Origin: Carallia brachiata
Lineage: Eukaryota > Streptophyta > Magnoliopsida > Malpighiales > Rhizophoraceae
NCBI GenBank assembly: GCA_021464245.1
Contig: JADCRB010000006.1
Coordinates: 620,001-684,000 of the forward strand
DNA: 64,000 bases
Reading direction: 5' to 3'
Shown here: positions 11,260 to 22,379 of the stretch, piece after piece
Layout of the letters: each line of letters starts with the position of its first letter
Position numbering within the stretch: the stretch's first letter is position 1
The notes under the pieces: generated by a model
The model's input: only the letters and a program-made list of their open reading frames with translations
Database searches by the model: none
Told to the model about the DNA's origin: nothing
Position numbers and translations under genes: made by a program

Positions 11260-12845
11260 TTTTGACCAATTCAGATAAACTAGGTCGATGTTCAGGCTCC
11301 CAATTGGTGCACTTTCTAGCAATGGCAAACACTTCGCGCCATCCACCATGGGGATGTTGACCTTTAAGCAAAGGGTCGGCCATGAGTGGAAACTTCTTCC
11401 GGTGTTCGAAATCTGGACGTGCCTGCAGGAGATATCACACGGAATCCATAAACTCTATGAATTTTGTTACTTTCTTCTACACAACCACAAATATCCACGC
11501 AGGCCAGTGCCCTCCACGTTATCAAACACCTTTGGACCAATATTAAAACAAGGTGACTTGGAAAGAAAATATATCTTACCCAGATGATTAGAACTCTCTC
11601 TTCTTCCTCTCTTGCCTCATCATCAAATTTCCTGCCTGTAATGAGCTGCAAAAGGAACTCTCCAAAAGCAAAAGACATCTGATTCAAATGTCAGAAAACC
11701 TGATCCATACTCTGGTGCACCAAACCCGGTCTCGCCACGAACAGGACCCTTTAAATATATCTATATCTGTATATATACCTAATGCCAATTGTGGCTAATC
11801 CAAGATTGAACAGCTTTGGATCATGATCCTCACCAAGCAGAATATTGGGGCATCTGAAGTCTCAAAACATAATGTTTTGTTAGTGCAAATACTCTAAACA
11901 TCTGGCCATATCAACGGCTATTTTCATTCTTGTGCCCCAATCCAAAGGTGGTTGATCAGGTGCAAATCTGTACAAAGAAACAGGCTCATCTCAATATCAG
12001 ACAGTATACCCATTGTCAAGGACAAAGGTTCAAATTTACATACCAAGCAAGTGATGATCGAGTAATCCTAGTGACGCGATGTCGTAAACCAACAGCCTGT
12101 CTTCTTCGGCTATACAATATCCAAGCAACTTGACGATATTGGGATGATCTGTCATGTTTAACATCACTATTCCGGTAGAAAATTAATCCCTTCAAGCTCT
12201 TCTTCTTCTCCCAGCTTAAGTTGTCTGACAGTGACATCCTACGTCAAAATCCAAATATTAAATTCAAATCTCAATGAATATTATCGAATAGCAGATTACA
12301 AACATGATGACAAAATATAGAGCTTATAGCAAGGCACTTCACTTCGCGGCCATTAAGCTGAATATCTTAGTTTTCTTTTCTTTTATTTTTTCAAAACAAG
12401 AAACTAATATTCATGATCTTCCTCGAAATTGTCTGTTGCTTCCGCAAGTTCTTCAAGAGTAAATTTTATGCCAGCCCTTATCTTGTCCGAAGGAATCACA
12501 CACTTTAGGCCTGAATTCTCTATGTCCAAAGCTAATAAATCATCCTTAGCTGCCCCCTCTCCTCCTCCTGTAAAAACCAATCCGGGTCTGGCCCTTCAGG
12601 AAAAAATTCTACAGCTCAGAAAATAGAACACCAGTATAGAAAATCTAAGCCATTCTAGTGTGAACCGAACCTTAGCACTTTCCTTCCGATCAATGGATTG
12701 GAAAATCAACTCCAAAAATTGGGAAAATAAAAACAAAATAAAGCAGAAACATGACAAAAGGAAACCAAAATTAAACTAAACAATTACAAACACAATACAT
12801 ATATATACCAGAAAATAAAACAATGTCGTAAGACTCCGTTAAAAC
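11260..12845 (-). pseudogene. Broken duplicate of the neighbouring pseudokinase gene
   Basis: This region aligns with 7,547-9,791 exon by exon on the same strand. The ancestral start site near 12,830 reads ACG instead of ATG within otherwise matching context. The exon-2 equivalent (near 12,420-12,610) keeps part of the FTFEE-type block but lacks most of the glycine-loop end. The exon-3 equivalent (near 12,050-12,241) has VTVR, so the Lys is replaced by Arg, followed by a frameshift before DHPNIVKLLGYC-like sequence. The exon-4 equivalent (near 11,575-11,980) has stop codons at the catalytic loop and NLG in place of DFG. The 3' end is cut off near 11,260. With this many lesions it is not a working gene. 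Confidence 0.85.
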
Positions 12846-12931
12846 CCAAAGCAGAAAGGAAAAACAAATAGAGGCTGTAAGAGAGTGAAGGGAATAGAGA
12901 ATTCTTAATTAGATCACAATTCTAAAAACAT

Positions 12932-13150
12932 AGACGGACGGTAAAAAAAGCAAATCGAAAAGAGTTACAGTATAATCAATCAGTTAAATTATACAAACAA
13001 ATTGTTATTATTTGCAACAAAAAATCAATAAAATTAATTTATTTTTATTAATTTTTTATTATAAATAATAATTATTTCGTTATACAATTTAATTGATTAA
13101 TTATATTATAACTCTTTCTAATTCTTAATCTTTTTTTTTTGTCCGCGTAA
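12932..13150. mobile_element. Small foldback MITE
   Basis: A long inverted repeat: the left arm around 12,961-13,027 (AGAGTTACAGTATAATC...) is the reverse complement of the right arm around 13,048-13,115 (...ATTATATTATAACTCT) with some mismatches. Homology extends outward to a CGGAC plus A-run on the left and T-run plus GTCCG on the right. Size and AT-rich foldback structure fit a MITE; I could not assign a superfamily or target duplication. Confidence 0.6.
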
Positions 13151-13318
13151 TTGTACTCTTTTTCTTATAATTGGTGTTTGCATACATTTATAGTCTTCTT
13201 TTAGTATTTGGTATTTACATTTCAAAAAAACAAATCGAAAAGAGTTACAATTTAATCTTTTTTTTTTGTCCGCGTAATTGTACTCTTCTTCTTATAATTG
13301 GTATTTACATACATTTCA
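13126..13318. repeat. Local direct duplication of the MITE right end
   Basis: The block from the T run through GTCCGCGTAATTGTACTC to the CATACATTT end occurs at about 13,126-13,190 and again at about 13,252-13,315. The second copy is preceded at 13,230 by CAAATCGAAAAGAGTTACA, which also occurs at 12,951 in the left arm of the foldback element. So a piece carrying both ends of the MITE was copied next to it. Confidence 0.65.
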
Positions 13319-13389
13319 AAATTTACTATTTTATTCAAATCTTAGATTTTTTTTTGGTCAACAAATCTTTAGAATTTTTTAATTTATAC

Positions 13390-13640
13390 TATGTTTAAAT
13401 TGTTAGAAAGTTGTGAAAAAGAAAATTATGAGAAAATAAAATTGTTTAAATTAATGAAAAAGTTGTGAGAAAGAAAATGAATAAAGAAAATAAATAATAA
13501 TTTGTGAAAGAAAAAATAAAAATTTATTATTTAAATTAATAAAAAAGTTATGAAAAAAATTATAAAAAATTAATATAATAATGATAATTTTTTATTAAAA
13601 TTTTTATTTTTTATTTTTTCGTCAAATTATGTCAAACCGC
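13390..13640. repeat. AT-rich minisatellite-like family M, copy 1
   Basis: Imperfect tandem units of the type AATTAATGAAAAAGTTGTGAG followed by AAAGAAAATGAATAATAATTT. The same family occurs at 27,925-28,235 in the same orientation and at 25,290-25,580 in the opposite orientation, so it is a dispersed element with internal tandem structure. Confidence 0.6.
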
Positions 13641-13691
13641 CACACCATTAGTGATAGTAGAATTATTTCGCCGCAGCTCCGCACTAATAAC

Positions 13692-14322
13692 CAATGAAGT
13701 AAGAATCGGACCGGACCGGTCGATTCAATCGAAAAAATCGGGAACCAGTCCTAGGTCCGGTCCGATTCAAGTCTAGAAATGAAATTCGGACCGGACCGAA
13801 AAAAATCGATCAAAAATCGAAAAAAATCGGTCAAAAATCGGGAAAATCAGTAAAAAATCGGACCGGTTGAACCAATTCAATTTAAACCAAAAAATTTTAA
13901 ATTATAATTTGACTCAAAAATTTACCTAAATTATAATTAAGACTCTAATTTTAACTAAAAATTTTAATTTAGTTCTCATTGATTAAAATTTTCAATCTTT
14001 AAAATTAAAAAAAAATATTTAATCACTATTTATAAACATTATTTTTTAATTAATTTTTATAAATTATATTTTATTAAATAACTATTATAATATCCTTAAT
14101 GTATGTAAATATTAATATAATTCTTAAAATACACTTTATTTTTATTTTATTATCATTCTATATATATAACATTTTATATAATTATATAAATTATATAAAA
14201 ATTTAATTTTTATATATTTAATATTAAATATCGGTTTAACCGCTATTTTACTGGTCAAACCGATTGAACTTTAAATCTCTTAATTTTTCAGTTCAATAAC
14301 TGGTTCGGTTCTAACAACCTTA
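13692..14322. mobile_element. Non-autonomous hAT-like element related to the 29-33 kb hAT
   Basis: The left end (CAATGAAGTAAGAATCGGAC) and the right end (CTGGTTCGGTTCTAACAACC) match the ends of the complete hAT element at 29,245-33,393, including subterminal GGACCGGTC and GTCCTAGGTCCGGTCC motifs and a TTTAACCG/CAGTTCAATA right border. The interior is AT-rich with no frame. Possible diverged 8-bp target duplication: CTAATAAC on the left (13,684-13,691) and TTAATATC on the right (14,323-14,330), six of eight matching. Confidence 0.7.
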
Positions 14323-14799
14323 TTAATATCACGCCGTTAACTGCAATGGACGACTGATGACAGGACGTGCCAAAAAGGCCACGTGTGGAACAGGATGAAT
14401 TTTTTTGCCACAATAGTAGAATTTTTTTTAATGTTATATTTATTTTTCTTTTTATTAGAAAAAAACGAAAATATTTATACATTTTCTTAAAAAAGTCATG
14501 TCATTAACAGTAATAATTGTGAAATGCTGACTTATCATCTATTTTTTAACATGACAGTTGTTTTGGTATCACCTAATTAAATTTAACACCAATTTAAAAG
14601 AATTAAATAAAAATAATGTTCGTTTTAATGATCAGTATTAATAAATCTAAAAAAACAAGTTATGAAAATGGATCAACAAAAATAAAGTTTTTTGCTTTTT
14701 TTCAAAAATTATTAGAAAAAACGTATTTGTTATAAAATAAAAACAAAAAAAATTATCAAAAAGTTTTTCTTTAGGAGGAAAAAACTCCTACCAAATGAT
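14323..14799. other. AT-rich stretch between two hAT-like ends
   Basis: No coding frame. It includes a GC-richer block near 14,335-14,400 with a CCACGTGT (G-box-like) motif at about 14,380, too far from the next start codon to assign a role. The rest is AT-rich. Confidence 0.4.
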
Positions 14800-14838
14800 C
14801 GCCGGTTTAGTGGTCCGGTCCGGTCTTAAAAACCTTGG
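14800..14838. mobile_element. Solitary hAT-like right end, close upstream of the enoyl reductase gene
   Basis: The sequence CCGGTTTAGTGGTCCGGTCC followed by GGTCTTAAAAACCTTGG resembles the right terminus of the hAT elements at 14,322 and 33,393. No matching left end lies between 14,323 and 14,799, so it is either a fragment or the outer end of a nested element. It ends about 70 bp before the MECR start codon, inside the likely promoter or 5' UTR. Confidence 0.5.
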
Positions 14839-14908
14839 TCAAGACTAAAGCTAGAAGAGTTGATTTATTAGAGACCGGAGAAGAAGGTAAGAGTGAGAGT
14901 ACGCTGAA

Positions 14909-17821
14909 ATGGCGTTGATAATGAGATCAGTATCCATGAAAGCTCTGAAACCGAACCGGCCATCGCCGACTCTTTTCGGTCTTGCCCGGGCCCACTTGCT
15001 CCGAACCCCAGTGGAAACCATCCGGGCATTCTCCGCCTTGATGTCGCCGCCGTCGAAGGCCGTCGTCTACGATCAGGAAGGCCCCCCTGACTCCGTCACC
15101 AGGTCGTCCGACATCCACACACAAAAGACTACCTGCATAATTTCATACACACGATTTCGAGCTTTAACGTTGTTTGTTGCCTGTGATTGTCTGTGCAGGT
15201 TGGTGGAGATCCCGCCAGTGGAAGTGAAAGACAATGATGTTTGTGTTAAAATGCTGGCTGCTCCTATTAATCCCTCGGATATTAATCGAATTGAAGGTTT
15301 TTAATTAGTTTTTCTACATACCCTTTTCTTGTCTTTGCTTGCTTATTACTGTTTTGCAGAAAAGTTTTGAACTTGACACTGACTGTGAGTGGATTCTATG
15401 TGTGGAGTGAAATTTTGATTTATGGGAAAGTTAGTTTGTTTTTGAATTATTTGTTGTAAGTGATGCGTGAGGAATCCATTGTTTGATGTTTGGTGGGGTT
15501 GTAGGAGTATACCCTGTGAGGCCTTCAATACCTGCAGTTGGAGGATATGAAGGTGTGGGAGAGGTTCATTCTGTGGGTTCTGCAGTCAAGGGTCTCTCGC
15601 CTGGCGATTGGGTCCTTCCGTCTCCGCCTTCTTTTGGTACTTTACCCTTTCTGCTAAGTGTTCATATTCATAGTTTCTTACTTATAGTGTGAATTGCAGA
15701 CTTGCCTTTGACTCTGATAGCTATTGACTTCCTACTGGAGTCTTGGATATGAGCTTGTAGACGATTTTTCATCTTAGAGAAGAAAAAGTTTATGAATTCA
15801 CCTTGCATTTTTAAGTACATGTTTTGAGCTTCCCGACCTTTGTGGGTGTTGATAAATCAATTTTGGTTAGGCACATGGCAGACTTATATCGTAAAAGAAC
15901 AGAGTGTTTGGCACAACATCAGTAAAGATTCTCCTGTGGAATATGCTGCGACAGTTACTGTTAATCCTTTGACTGCATTAAGAATGCTCGAAGACTTCAT
16001 GACTCTGAATTCAGGTACTGCTCTGCCAATAGTTTTGAAATTCACTTGTTTGTTATCCTTACCCTCCCTATCAGTTGGATTAATTCCTCTGATAACAATG
16101 GGAATAAGCAGGAGATTCTATTTTGCAAAATGGGGCCACAAGTATTGTTGGACAGTGCCTCATCCAGCTTGCAAAATTTCGTGGCATCCATAGCATTAAC
16201 ATAATAAGGGACAGGTATTTATATAATATTAGCCAGCGTGCATTGTGCACATGTTTCTGTTTGTCTTCCATTAACTTACCTCAAATCTCTTGAAGTTCAA
16301 TATCAACCATTTTTACATAGAGTTTCTACTTGTATATTTTTTGAAGAGTTTATCAAAATCAAAGGAATGATACTATAAATGTGTAGCTTTTAAATGGACC
16401 AAGATTCCACTTATCTAAATGTCTAGCCAGATTGTGATAAAATTGGAGCTAAGAAATTAAAAGATTTGGAGCCAAATTTTCAAGAGGCCATTTACATAAA
16501 TTTCTGTATCCTCAGGACTGATTCCGACAAAGCAATGGAAATGCTTAAAGGACTTGGAGCTGATGAAGTGTTTACTGAGAGCCAATTGGAAATAAAGAAT
16601 GTGAAAGGTCTCCTGGTATCATCATTTGTGAACTTATTGTGGTTAATAATTGATAGTATCTAAAGCAGGGAAGTGTTAATTGTTTGTAACATGTGTGATG
16701 TTGAACTCTATTCTTATCTCTCCTTTTTTTTTAGAATTTATTTATCTCCTGGATTTTGGTTTTTTCACACAGAAGTTTACCATCTTTAACTCATTTTTTT
16801 GCTAGACCAATTTACCTGAACCTGCTTTGGGATTCAACTGTGTTGGTGGCAATTCTGCTTTTCTTGTGCTCAAATTCTTAAGGTGTGCATGCAGCGATGG
16901 ATTACTAAAGTAATCCAATCATTCTCTTTTACTTTAAATCTAATGTCTTGCGGAATGATAATTGAATTTTGTTTTCAGGCATGGAGGAACGATGGTAACA
17001 TATGGTGGGATGTCTAAGAAACCTATAACCGTATCAACATCATCATTCATTTTTAAGGTAGCCACTTCCATCCTATTGTTGCAGGGTAACATTTTTGTGG
17101 TTACTTGTGATGAAAAAACTTTATAAAAATCATCCATTTTAAGATTCTTGATATTCCTTTAAAATACATAAGAGATAGAAGTGCTTGCTGAGAAACAAGT
17201 GAAAATTGAGAAAATAGACAGTGTGTGCTCATCCTGTGATTGGTAAGGGCATCTGCATAGATTTGAATATAAAGATATTTATATACTCTCCCATTGGATG
17301 TCCTTTTTTAAGTAGCAGTATTTCATTGACTTTGATTTATAATGCCCAAGCCGTGTCGAGCGGTGAATTTTTTCCTCTCTGGAATTAGTATTTTCTTATT
17401 GTCTTATGATTTCCCTTTGTTACCAATTTTTATGTATCCATCCATTATTTCCTGTGTCCACTTACCTCACAATTCGCTCTTTGCAGGATCTATCCTTGAG
17501 GGGGTTTTGGTTGCAGAAATGGATGAGTACGGAGAAAGCAAAAGAGTGCAGAGATATGATAGATTATCTTCTGTGCCTGGCCCGAGAAGGGAATTTAAAA
17601 TACAAGTATGTATCCCTTATTAGCAAAATTTACCTTGAGGCTGTTTTGTTTCAACCAGTAGATACATTTCCTTTTGGCTTCTAGCCTCAAGTGGCAATAC
17701 ACTGAAGGGAAGTGATCCTCCATGCAGGATGGACCTGATTCCTTTCGACAATTTTCACGCTGCGTTGGATAAGGCACTAGGGAAGCTAGGCAGCCAACCT
17801 AAACAAGTCCTAATATTCTGA
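14909..17821 (+). CDS. MECR: Mitochondrial trans-2-enoyl-CoA (enoyl-ACP) reductase, ten exons, intact
   Basis: Exons: 14909-15102, 15199-15296, 15505-15636, 15871-16014, 16112-16214, 16516-16615, 16806-16882, 16979-17057, 17487-17605, 17728-17821. Every intron is GT-AG, all phases agree and the total is 1,140 nt (379 aa). The enzyme belongs to the zinc-free MDR reductases and does the last NADPH-dependent step of mitochondrial fatty-acid synthesis. The N-terminal 45 residues or so are Arg- and Ser-rich with few acids, as in a mitochondrial targeting peptide. The MDR fold follows: [10 protein letters not shown] and [12 protein letters not shown] in the GroES-like half; NPLTALRML and [16 protein letters not shown] in the nucleotide-binding half; then [23 protein letters not shown] and GFWLQKW. 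The ATG at 14,909 is the only start giving this presequence. No lesions were found. The best-supported gene in the window. Confidence 0.95.
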
Positions 17822-18390
17822 ATTTACGGATTCTGGGATGGTGAGTCGACCTTTTGGTGTATGACCGGTAAACAATTTTTTTTTTTTTGGGTAATATGGG
17901 ATCACTACGGAAACATATTGTGTATTGGACTTGTTGAGAGCACTAATTAGTGATCAAAGATTCAATATCATTATCCCTAATATCAGTAATTAAGATCGAT
18001 ACTGCTGTTGTATTGGACTTGTTGTAAAGGGATCTGTCACTAAATAATATATGATTGCCCCTCGCGGCGGTGCGGCCTCCCGGAGTGGGGAGGAGATGAC
18101 ATGGGGCAATTTGGTTTGTTGATTTGAGTGGACTGAGCTTTATTGTTTTCGGGTAGTCCATATGGGCAAATGATCCAAATGATTGAGCCGTTTGATTGAT
18201 TTTTTTTTTTTTAATTTAAGGCCAAATCAAAAGTCATCGATGTTCGTTGATCATTAAGACCACATCAAAGAAAATCATTTTTATTAAGAGTACAAGTGGT
18301 GTCACTTATCTGCATGGTACCAATCTGTTCATTTCCTTTGTTTTCTTGATTTTCTTGACCATGTATTTTAGGCATTCCACAGAGAGGAGT
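17822..18390. other. MECR 3' region with a diverged repeat
   Basis: Probable 3' UTR and downstream sequence. The part at about 18,108-18,176 (ATTTGGTTTGTTGATTTGAG ... GGCAAATGATCCAA) weakly resembles the 3' portion of repeat B (3,826-3,900 and 18,790-18,862). A GC-rich patch is at about 18,058-18,095. Confidence 0.4.
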
Positions 18391-18869
18391 AAAATTTGAA
18401 TCGGTCTTCTTCAAACCCGGCTTATAAACAATTTTATTAGCTTTACTTAATTTCTAGTTATTTTGGTTCAATAAAATAATGAAAATGCATTAATTTCTAA
18501 AAATAAAAATAAATAAAAATTAACTGTATATTTCTTATATGTTTCACTAAATATGTTCACTTAACCATACTTTATAAATAATTATTGAAAATTTGCCATC
18601 ATATTAAGGCTTTAAGGAAGAAAGAACCCTTATAGACATTTATTGTGTGAGCTACTATAATTTTAACATCTGGCATCTCAATTAAGTCTGCCTGTAGTTT
18701 ACAGTAACAAGAACTTGATTGTTGGATGCCATCCTAAAAAGCCATGCCTCATAAGAGCTTCAAAACGCGCATGCTCAAAGAATTATGGAACCATTTGGTT
18801 TGTTAATTTTAGGTGGACCAATTTTATTTTGGATAACTCATTCAGGCAAATGATCCAACCCATAATCCT
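18391..18869. repeat. Dispersed repeat B, copy 2 (about 479 bp)
   Basis: Near-identical match to 3,426-3,905 with the same sharp ends. It lies about 570 bp after the MECR stop codon. No terminal inverted repeats or poly-A tail define a known class. Confidence 0.8.
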
Positions 18870-19208
18870 AATTATAGTCAACAAGCTTTTTTTGGTCTAA
18901 TCAATTTTCTTTTTTGATATCGCGTCAAGGAATCTAATTTGACAAATTGATAGCACGTTAAAATTGTAACCAAAAAGTCAAGCGAAATATTGATCGTTCT
19001 AAAATTATAAAAAGGGATCAATTCTAAGATATACTATGGAACTCCACTTAGGAAGTTGTTAACGGAACTCCACTTCGATTTCGGATTGAATGATCGAGTT
19101 GGTGCCTGCACGTGGATAATTACCTTTTGAGAATTGATTGATTGATCGATCGCAAGTGTCGTCCAATATTATCTGCACGCATTGACTTGCAGTGCCCCGT
19201 GGAAAATG

Positions 19209-19373
19209 GAGGCTATGGTTGTTGGTTTATTGGTCAAATCTTCCATCGTTCACGCTTCCAGTAAATTAACTGCCGCCAAACGCAATTTACAAGGATATGC
19301 GACTGAGAAGAACGTATTGGTCCAAGCAATCAACAATTTTTGTTTTCTTGAAGCAAAAGAAATCAATCAATAA
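19209..19373 (+). CDS. Uncertain small open frame or first-exon fragment
   Basis: A plus-strand frame starts at ATG 19,209 (MEAMVVGLLVKSSIVHASSK) and runs 54 codons. A CAG that could act as a splice acceptor lies just upstream. The N-terminus is hydrophobic and could be a weak membrane or signal segment. I recognise no family and see no continuing exon. It may be a chance frame or a relic. Confidence 0.2.
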   Translation, partial: EAMVVGLLVKSSIVHASSKLTAAKRNLQGYATEKNVLVQAINNFCFLEAKEINQ

Positions 19374-19979
19374 ATAAATCAAGGAAAAAATTACACTAGT
19401 AAATTTTTTTTTTTTTTTGGTTTTTTTGTCAAAATACAACGAATTTTTAATTTTTTATAATTAAAAAAATACTAATATGTAATGTTTTGTTTTTTTATTG
19501 TAAAAAGTGTTATTATAATTGTAAAAAAATCGAAAATTCATTGTATTTATTGTATTTTAATAAAAAATTAGACAAAAAAAACTATGAAAATGTAGTGGAG
19601 GTCATTAATCAAATTGGGGTTCCAGAAACGCATGACAGCAGTCTTGGATTTAACGCGATTGAAATCTGAGCATGTATGACTTGCTTCCATGGCTTGGACC
19701 GCATTCTGGAGTTGAATTTTCAAAAAGTCTGTTCGTGGACATTTCCTATTGCTGATTTAGAGGAGTTCGGGTCTCAAAATTACAGGCATGGTCTATCTTC
19801 AAAATTCATTCAAAAACATGCAAGACATACGTGGAACAAAAGGTGACTCTTCTTAGAAAAGGAAATAAAGAAATTTCAAACCAACCTGTAAGACGATCAA
19901 AAATTGCACGAGGGTCTGTATGTTAAACACGTTTTATTTTTTATTTCTTTTAACTTCACTATGCAGCTTAGTCTTAAGT
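19374..19979. other. Intergenic, AT-rich
   Basis: Contains a T run at about 19,407-19,419 and AT-rich sequence. No supported gene or repeat. Confidence 0.5.
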
Positions 19980-20610
19980 AGCCAACGGCGGAGTTAGAGA
20001 TTTTAGTTAGTGGGGACAAGTTTATACGTAATTTAAAAATTATTTTTAAAATAATATAAAATTAAAATAATTGAAAAAAATTATTAACATTAATTTTTAT
20101 AATTTGTTATGGTACAACAATGAAAATTTAAAATAAATGACAAAATTACATATATATTAGTCATCTTTGATATAAGAAATTTTTTATTTTGTGAAATTGA
20201 GATATATTCAAAATTGTAACTAATGAAGAAATACTCTTATTGTTGCATTAAACTTATTCTCATCAAAATGTACGTATCAATTGAAAAACACATTCTATTT
20301 GTACACCTTAAATTTTATTGTATCATCGAATAAGAGTATCTATATCTCAAATACAACATACATTAACCATTATTATATGACATTCATTTCAATTAAAAAA
20401 TAAGAACCAATTCATTTAAATTATGTGTAATTTTTCAACAATTATTTGAAGTATTTATGTCAATCCAATACTTTTAAATTTGAAGTGGGGGCAAAAAAAA
20501 TTTTAAGTGGGGCAATGCTTTAGATTTGATCTTTATTATATGAAAATTTTTTTCCTAGTCAGGGCAACTACCCCCACAATGGTCAATATGGCTTCACCAT
20601 TATAAGTAAT
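19980..20610. mobile_element. Possible degenerate transposable element with short inverted ends
   Basis: The left border GCCAACGGCGGAGTTAGAG and, on the right, AACTACCCCCACAATGG followed by TGGCTTCACCAT, together with internal AGTGGGG motifs (20,018 and 20,486-20,515), resemble a widespread plant repeat type whose ends contain GGCGGAGC and GGGGCAACTGCC-like words. The interior is AT-rich and non-coding. Ends and target duplication are not firmly defined. Confidence 0.35.
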
Positions 20611-21923
20611 TATACGTTTATTCAATGACATCTAACTGGTTACCTATGTTTTTTTAAATTTCAATTATTCAACGACTCATTTCACTTTGTTGCTACTTAA
20701 TATTTCACTTTCTTTTTTTAATTTTTGGGAAGATAATAAGAGAAATAATGGTTGGGGTATTAACGAACAGATGTACCATCACCACATTATGTTTTACTTA
20801 GAGAGAAAGAAAGCCAGCCAGCTAAATTTGAATAAAATCTTGAATTCTTGGTTGAGGTCAATTCTATAGTTTGGTTCCATTTGACAAAAACTACACCAAA
20901 CAGATTGGTGGCGTCACTGATGTCCAATAATGTTAGTGGCTCAAGCTTTCTTAAGCCAACCAATTTCATCCTACAAAGAATAGCCTTATTAGCCAAAATT
21001 TATCGTCATCGCTAACCTCATTCAAAAACCTCGGATTATGACAATTTAGCCATTGAGAAATCACAAGTCAATTTCCTTCAAAACCAAATCCAAGTTTTAT
21101 TCCGCTGCAAGTGTTATCCTATTGCTTGCATTAGATATTTTGTTGTTGAGAAGACATTAACAATAACCGAATAGTTGTCTCTAACTTAGGGACTAGGAGT
21201 TAAATTGGAGCTAACATGTGCCAAAAAAATTAATAGCTAACAAAATAAATATTGAAATCATATTAGCACTGACAATTAAGTGTTCACAAGCGAGATAGAG
21301 GGAAACAAGTCGTCAAGTTTTCCTTCACTAAAGAAAATCCTTACTATGAAGATAGCATATCACGATTAAGTATGAACTTTTACTGTGTCACCACAATCTT
21401 ACAAATTTCTTTATAGAACGCAATACTTAAGAGTACTCATTATCTGAATATTAATAGAATGACAATTTCCTTCCTATTGAAGAGCTAGAGGGTATCTCCT
21501 CCAAATTGAAGAGACAGACGGTATCGAACCTGAAAATCACCCCTCATCGCACAAATTATAATAAAAAAGTACGAGGCAATAGTTGGTCAAAAGGCTCAAA
21601 GTTGTGGTCAACAACATTTTCATTTTATGCGAATCTGATTCTTTCTTTATTTAGAATTCTATTTATTTCCGAAAACAGAAATGAGATATGCGCTGCCTCA
21701 GAGAAAAATACTGAAATAACAATATATTCACAACACTCGACTTGCACCCGTAACAATTACAAGGCAAAAAAGCCCAACTCAACTCTCTATTTATCCCACC
21801 TTTTGTTATCGAACAGGAAAAAAAAAAAGGTAAAAGAGATGAAAAATTCTATTACAAAAAAAAAAAAAAAAGAAAGTCAAAATTTCTGGCAAATCAGCAG
21901 CTCCATTGAATGAAGCAGACAGG
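20611..21923. other. Intergenic, includes the 3' flank of the type I small gene
   Basis: No conserved coding region. The part next to 21,923 probably contains the 3' UTR of the minus-strand small gene. A-rich runs are at about 21,820-21,828 and 21,856-21,871. Confidence 0.5.
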
Positions 21924-22151
21924 TCAACATTCTACTGAATCATCTGAGGAGTACCCATTAGAAGGCACCGCAGGAGTCGAGGAGTTTGAGGTAGTGAAAC
22001 CTCCATTTTCTCTGTTCTTTTTACCAAGAAAGGTGGATGAAGCCGATTTGATTAGGCCCTTGAAGATCCTGATCTTGACTTGCCCTCTCTTGGGAGGCAG
22101 ATTTTGTTTCTTGGTTTTGGTGGGTTTTAGTGGGTGTAATTTAACCTCCAT
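21924..22151 (-). CDS. Small basic PPKRG-motif protein, type I, copy 1 (75 aa)
   Basis: I do not know this family by name. The protein has a Lys-rich N-terminus, then LPPKRGQVKIRIF at residues 18-30, a short possible helix (LIKSASSTF), KKNRENGG, a Ser/Thr/Pro stretch and a C-terminus containing NGYSSDDS. The same order of motifs occurs in three other minus-strand genes here (36.8, 44.9 and 61.7 kb), most closely the 44,903 gene (shared IKIRIF or VKIRIF, LIKSA, K-N/H-RENG). I chose the ATG at 22,151 because the family motif is about 18 residues in, as in its relatives; an upstream extension is not conserved. It is a single coding exon with a TATA box about 215 bp upstream. The basic N-terminal half and acidic/Ser-rich tail would suit a nuclear or binding protein, but this is inference. 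Confidence 0.75.
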   Translation of the reverse strand: MEVKLHPLKPTKTKKQNLPPKRGQVKIRIFKGLIKSASSTFLGKKNRENGGFTTSNSSTPAVPSNGYSSDDSVEC

Positions 22152-22364
22152 TTCTTGAAACAAGAGATTTGGATGTGTTACAGAAACAGAGCAAAAACAG
22201 AGCAAAAGAGTCTGAGAAAACAGAGTGGAAGCAGGGGACCAACTTAACAGGGTCTCAATAAGCAGACAGACTGAATTCTTGAGAAGAATGGGGAAGGGGT
22301 GAGAGCCTTCTGAGACTTTTGTGGGGGAGTTGAGAAGTGAATGGAAAGCAGAGAAATAAGAGTG

Positions 22365-22374
22365 TATTATATAG
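22365..22374 (-). promoter_or_regulatory. TATA box of type I small gene, copy 1
   Basis: On the minus strand the sequence reads CTATATAATA, about 215 bp before the start codon at 22,151. The interval is free of long frames and fits a 5' UTR of about 185 nt. Confidence 0.5.
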
Positions 22375-22379
22375 TCGAA

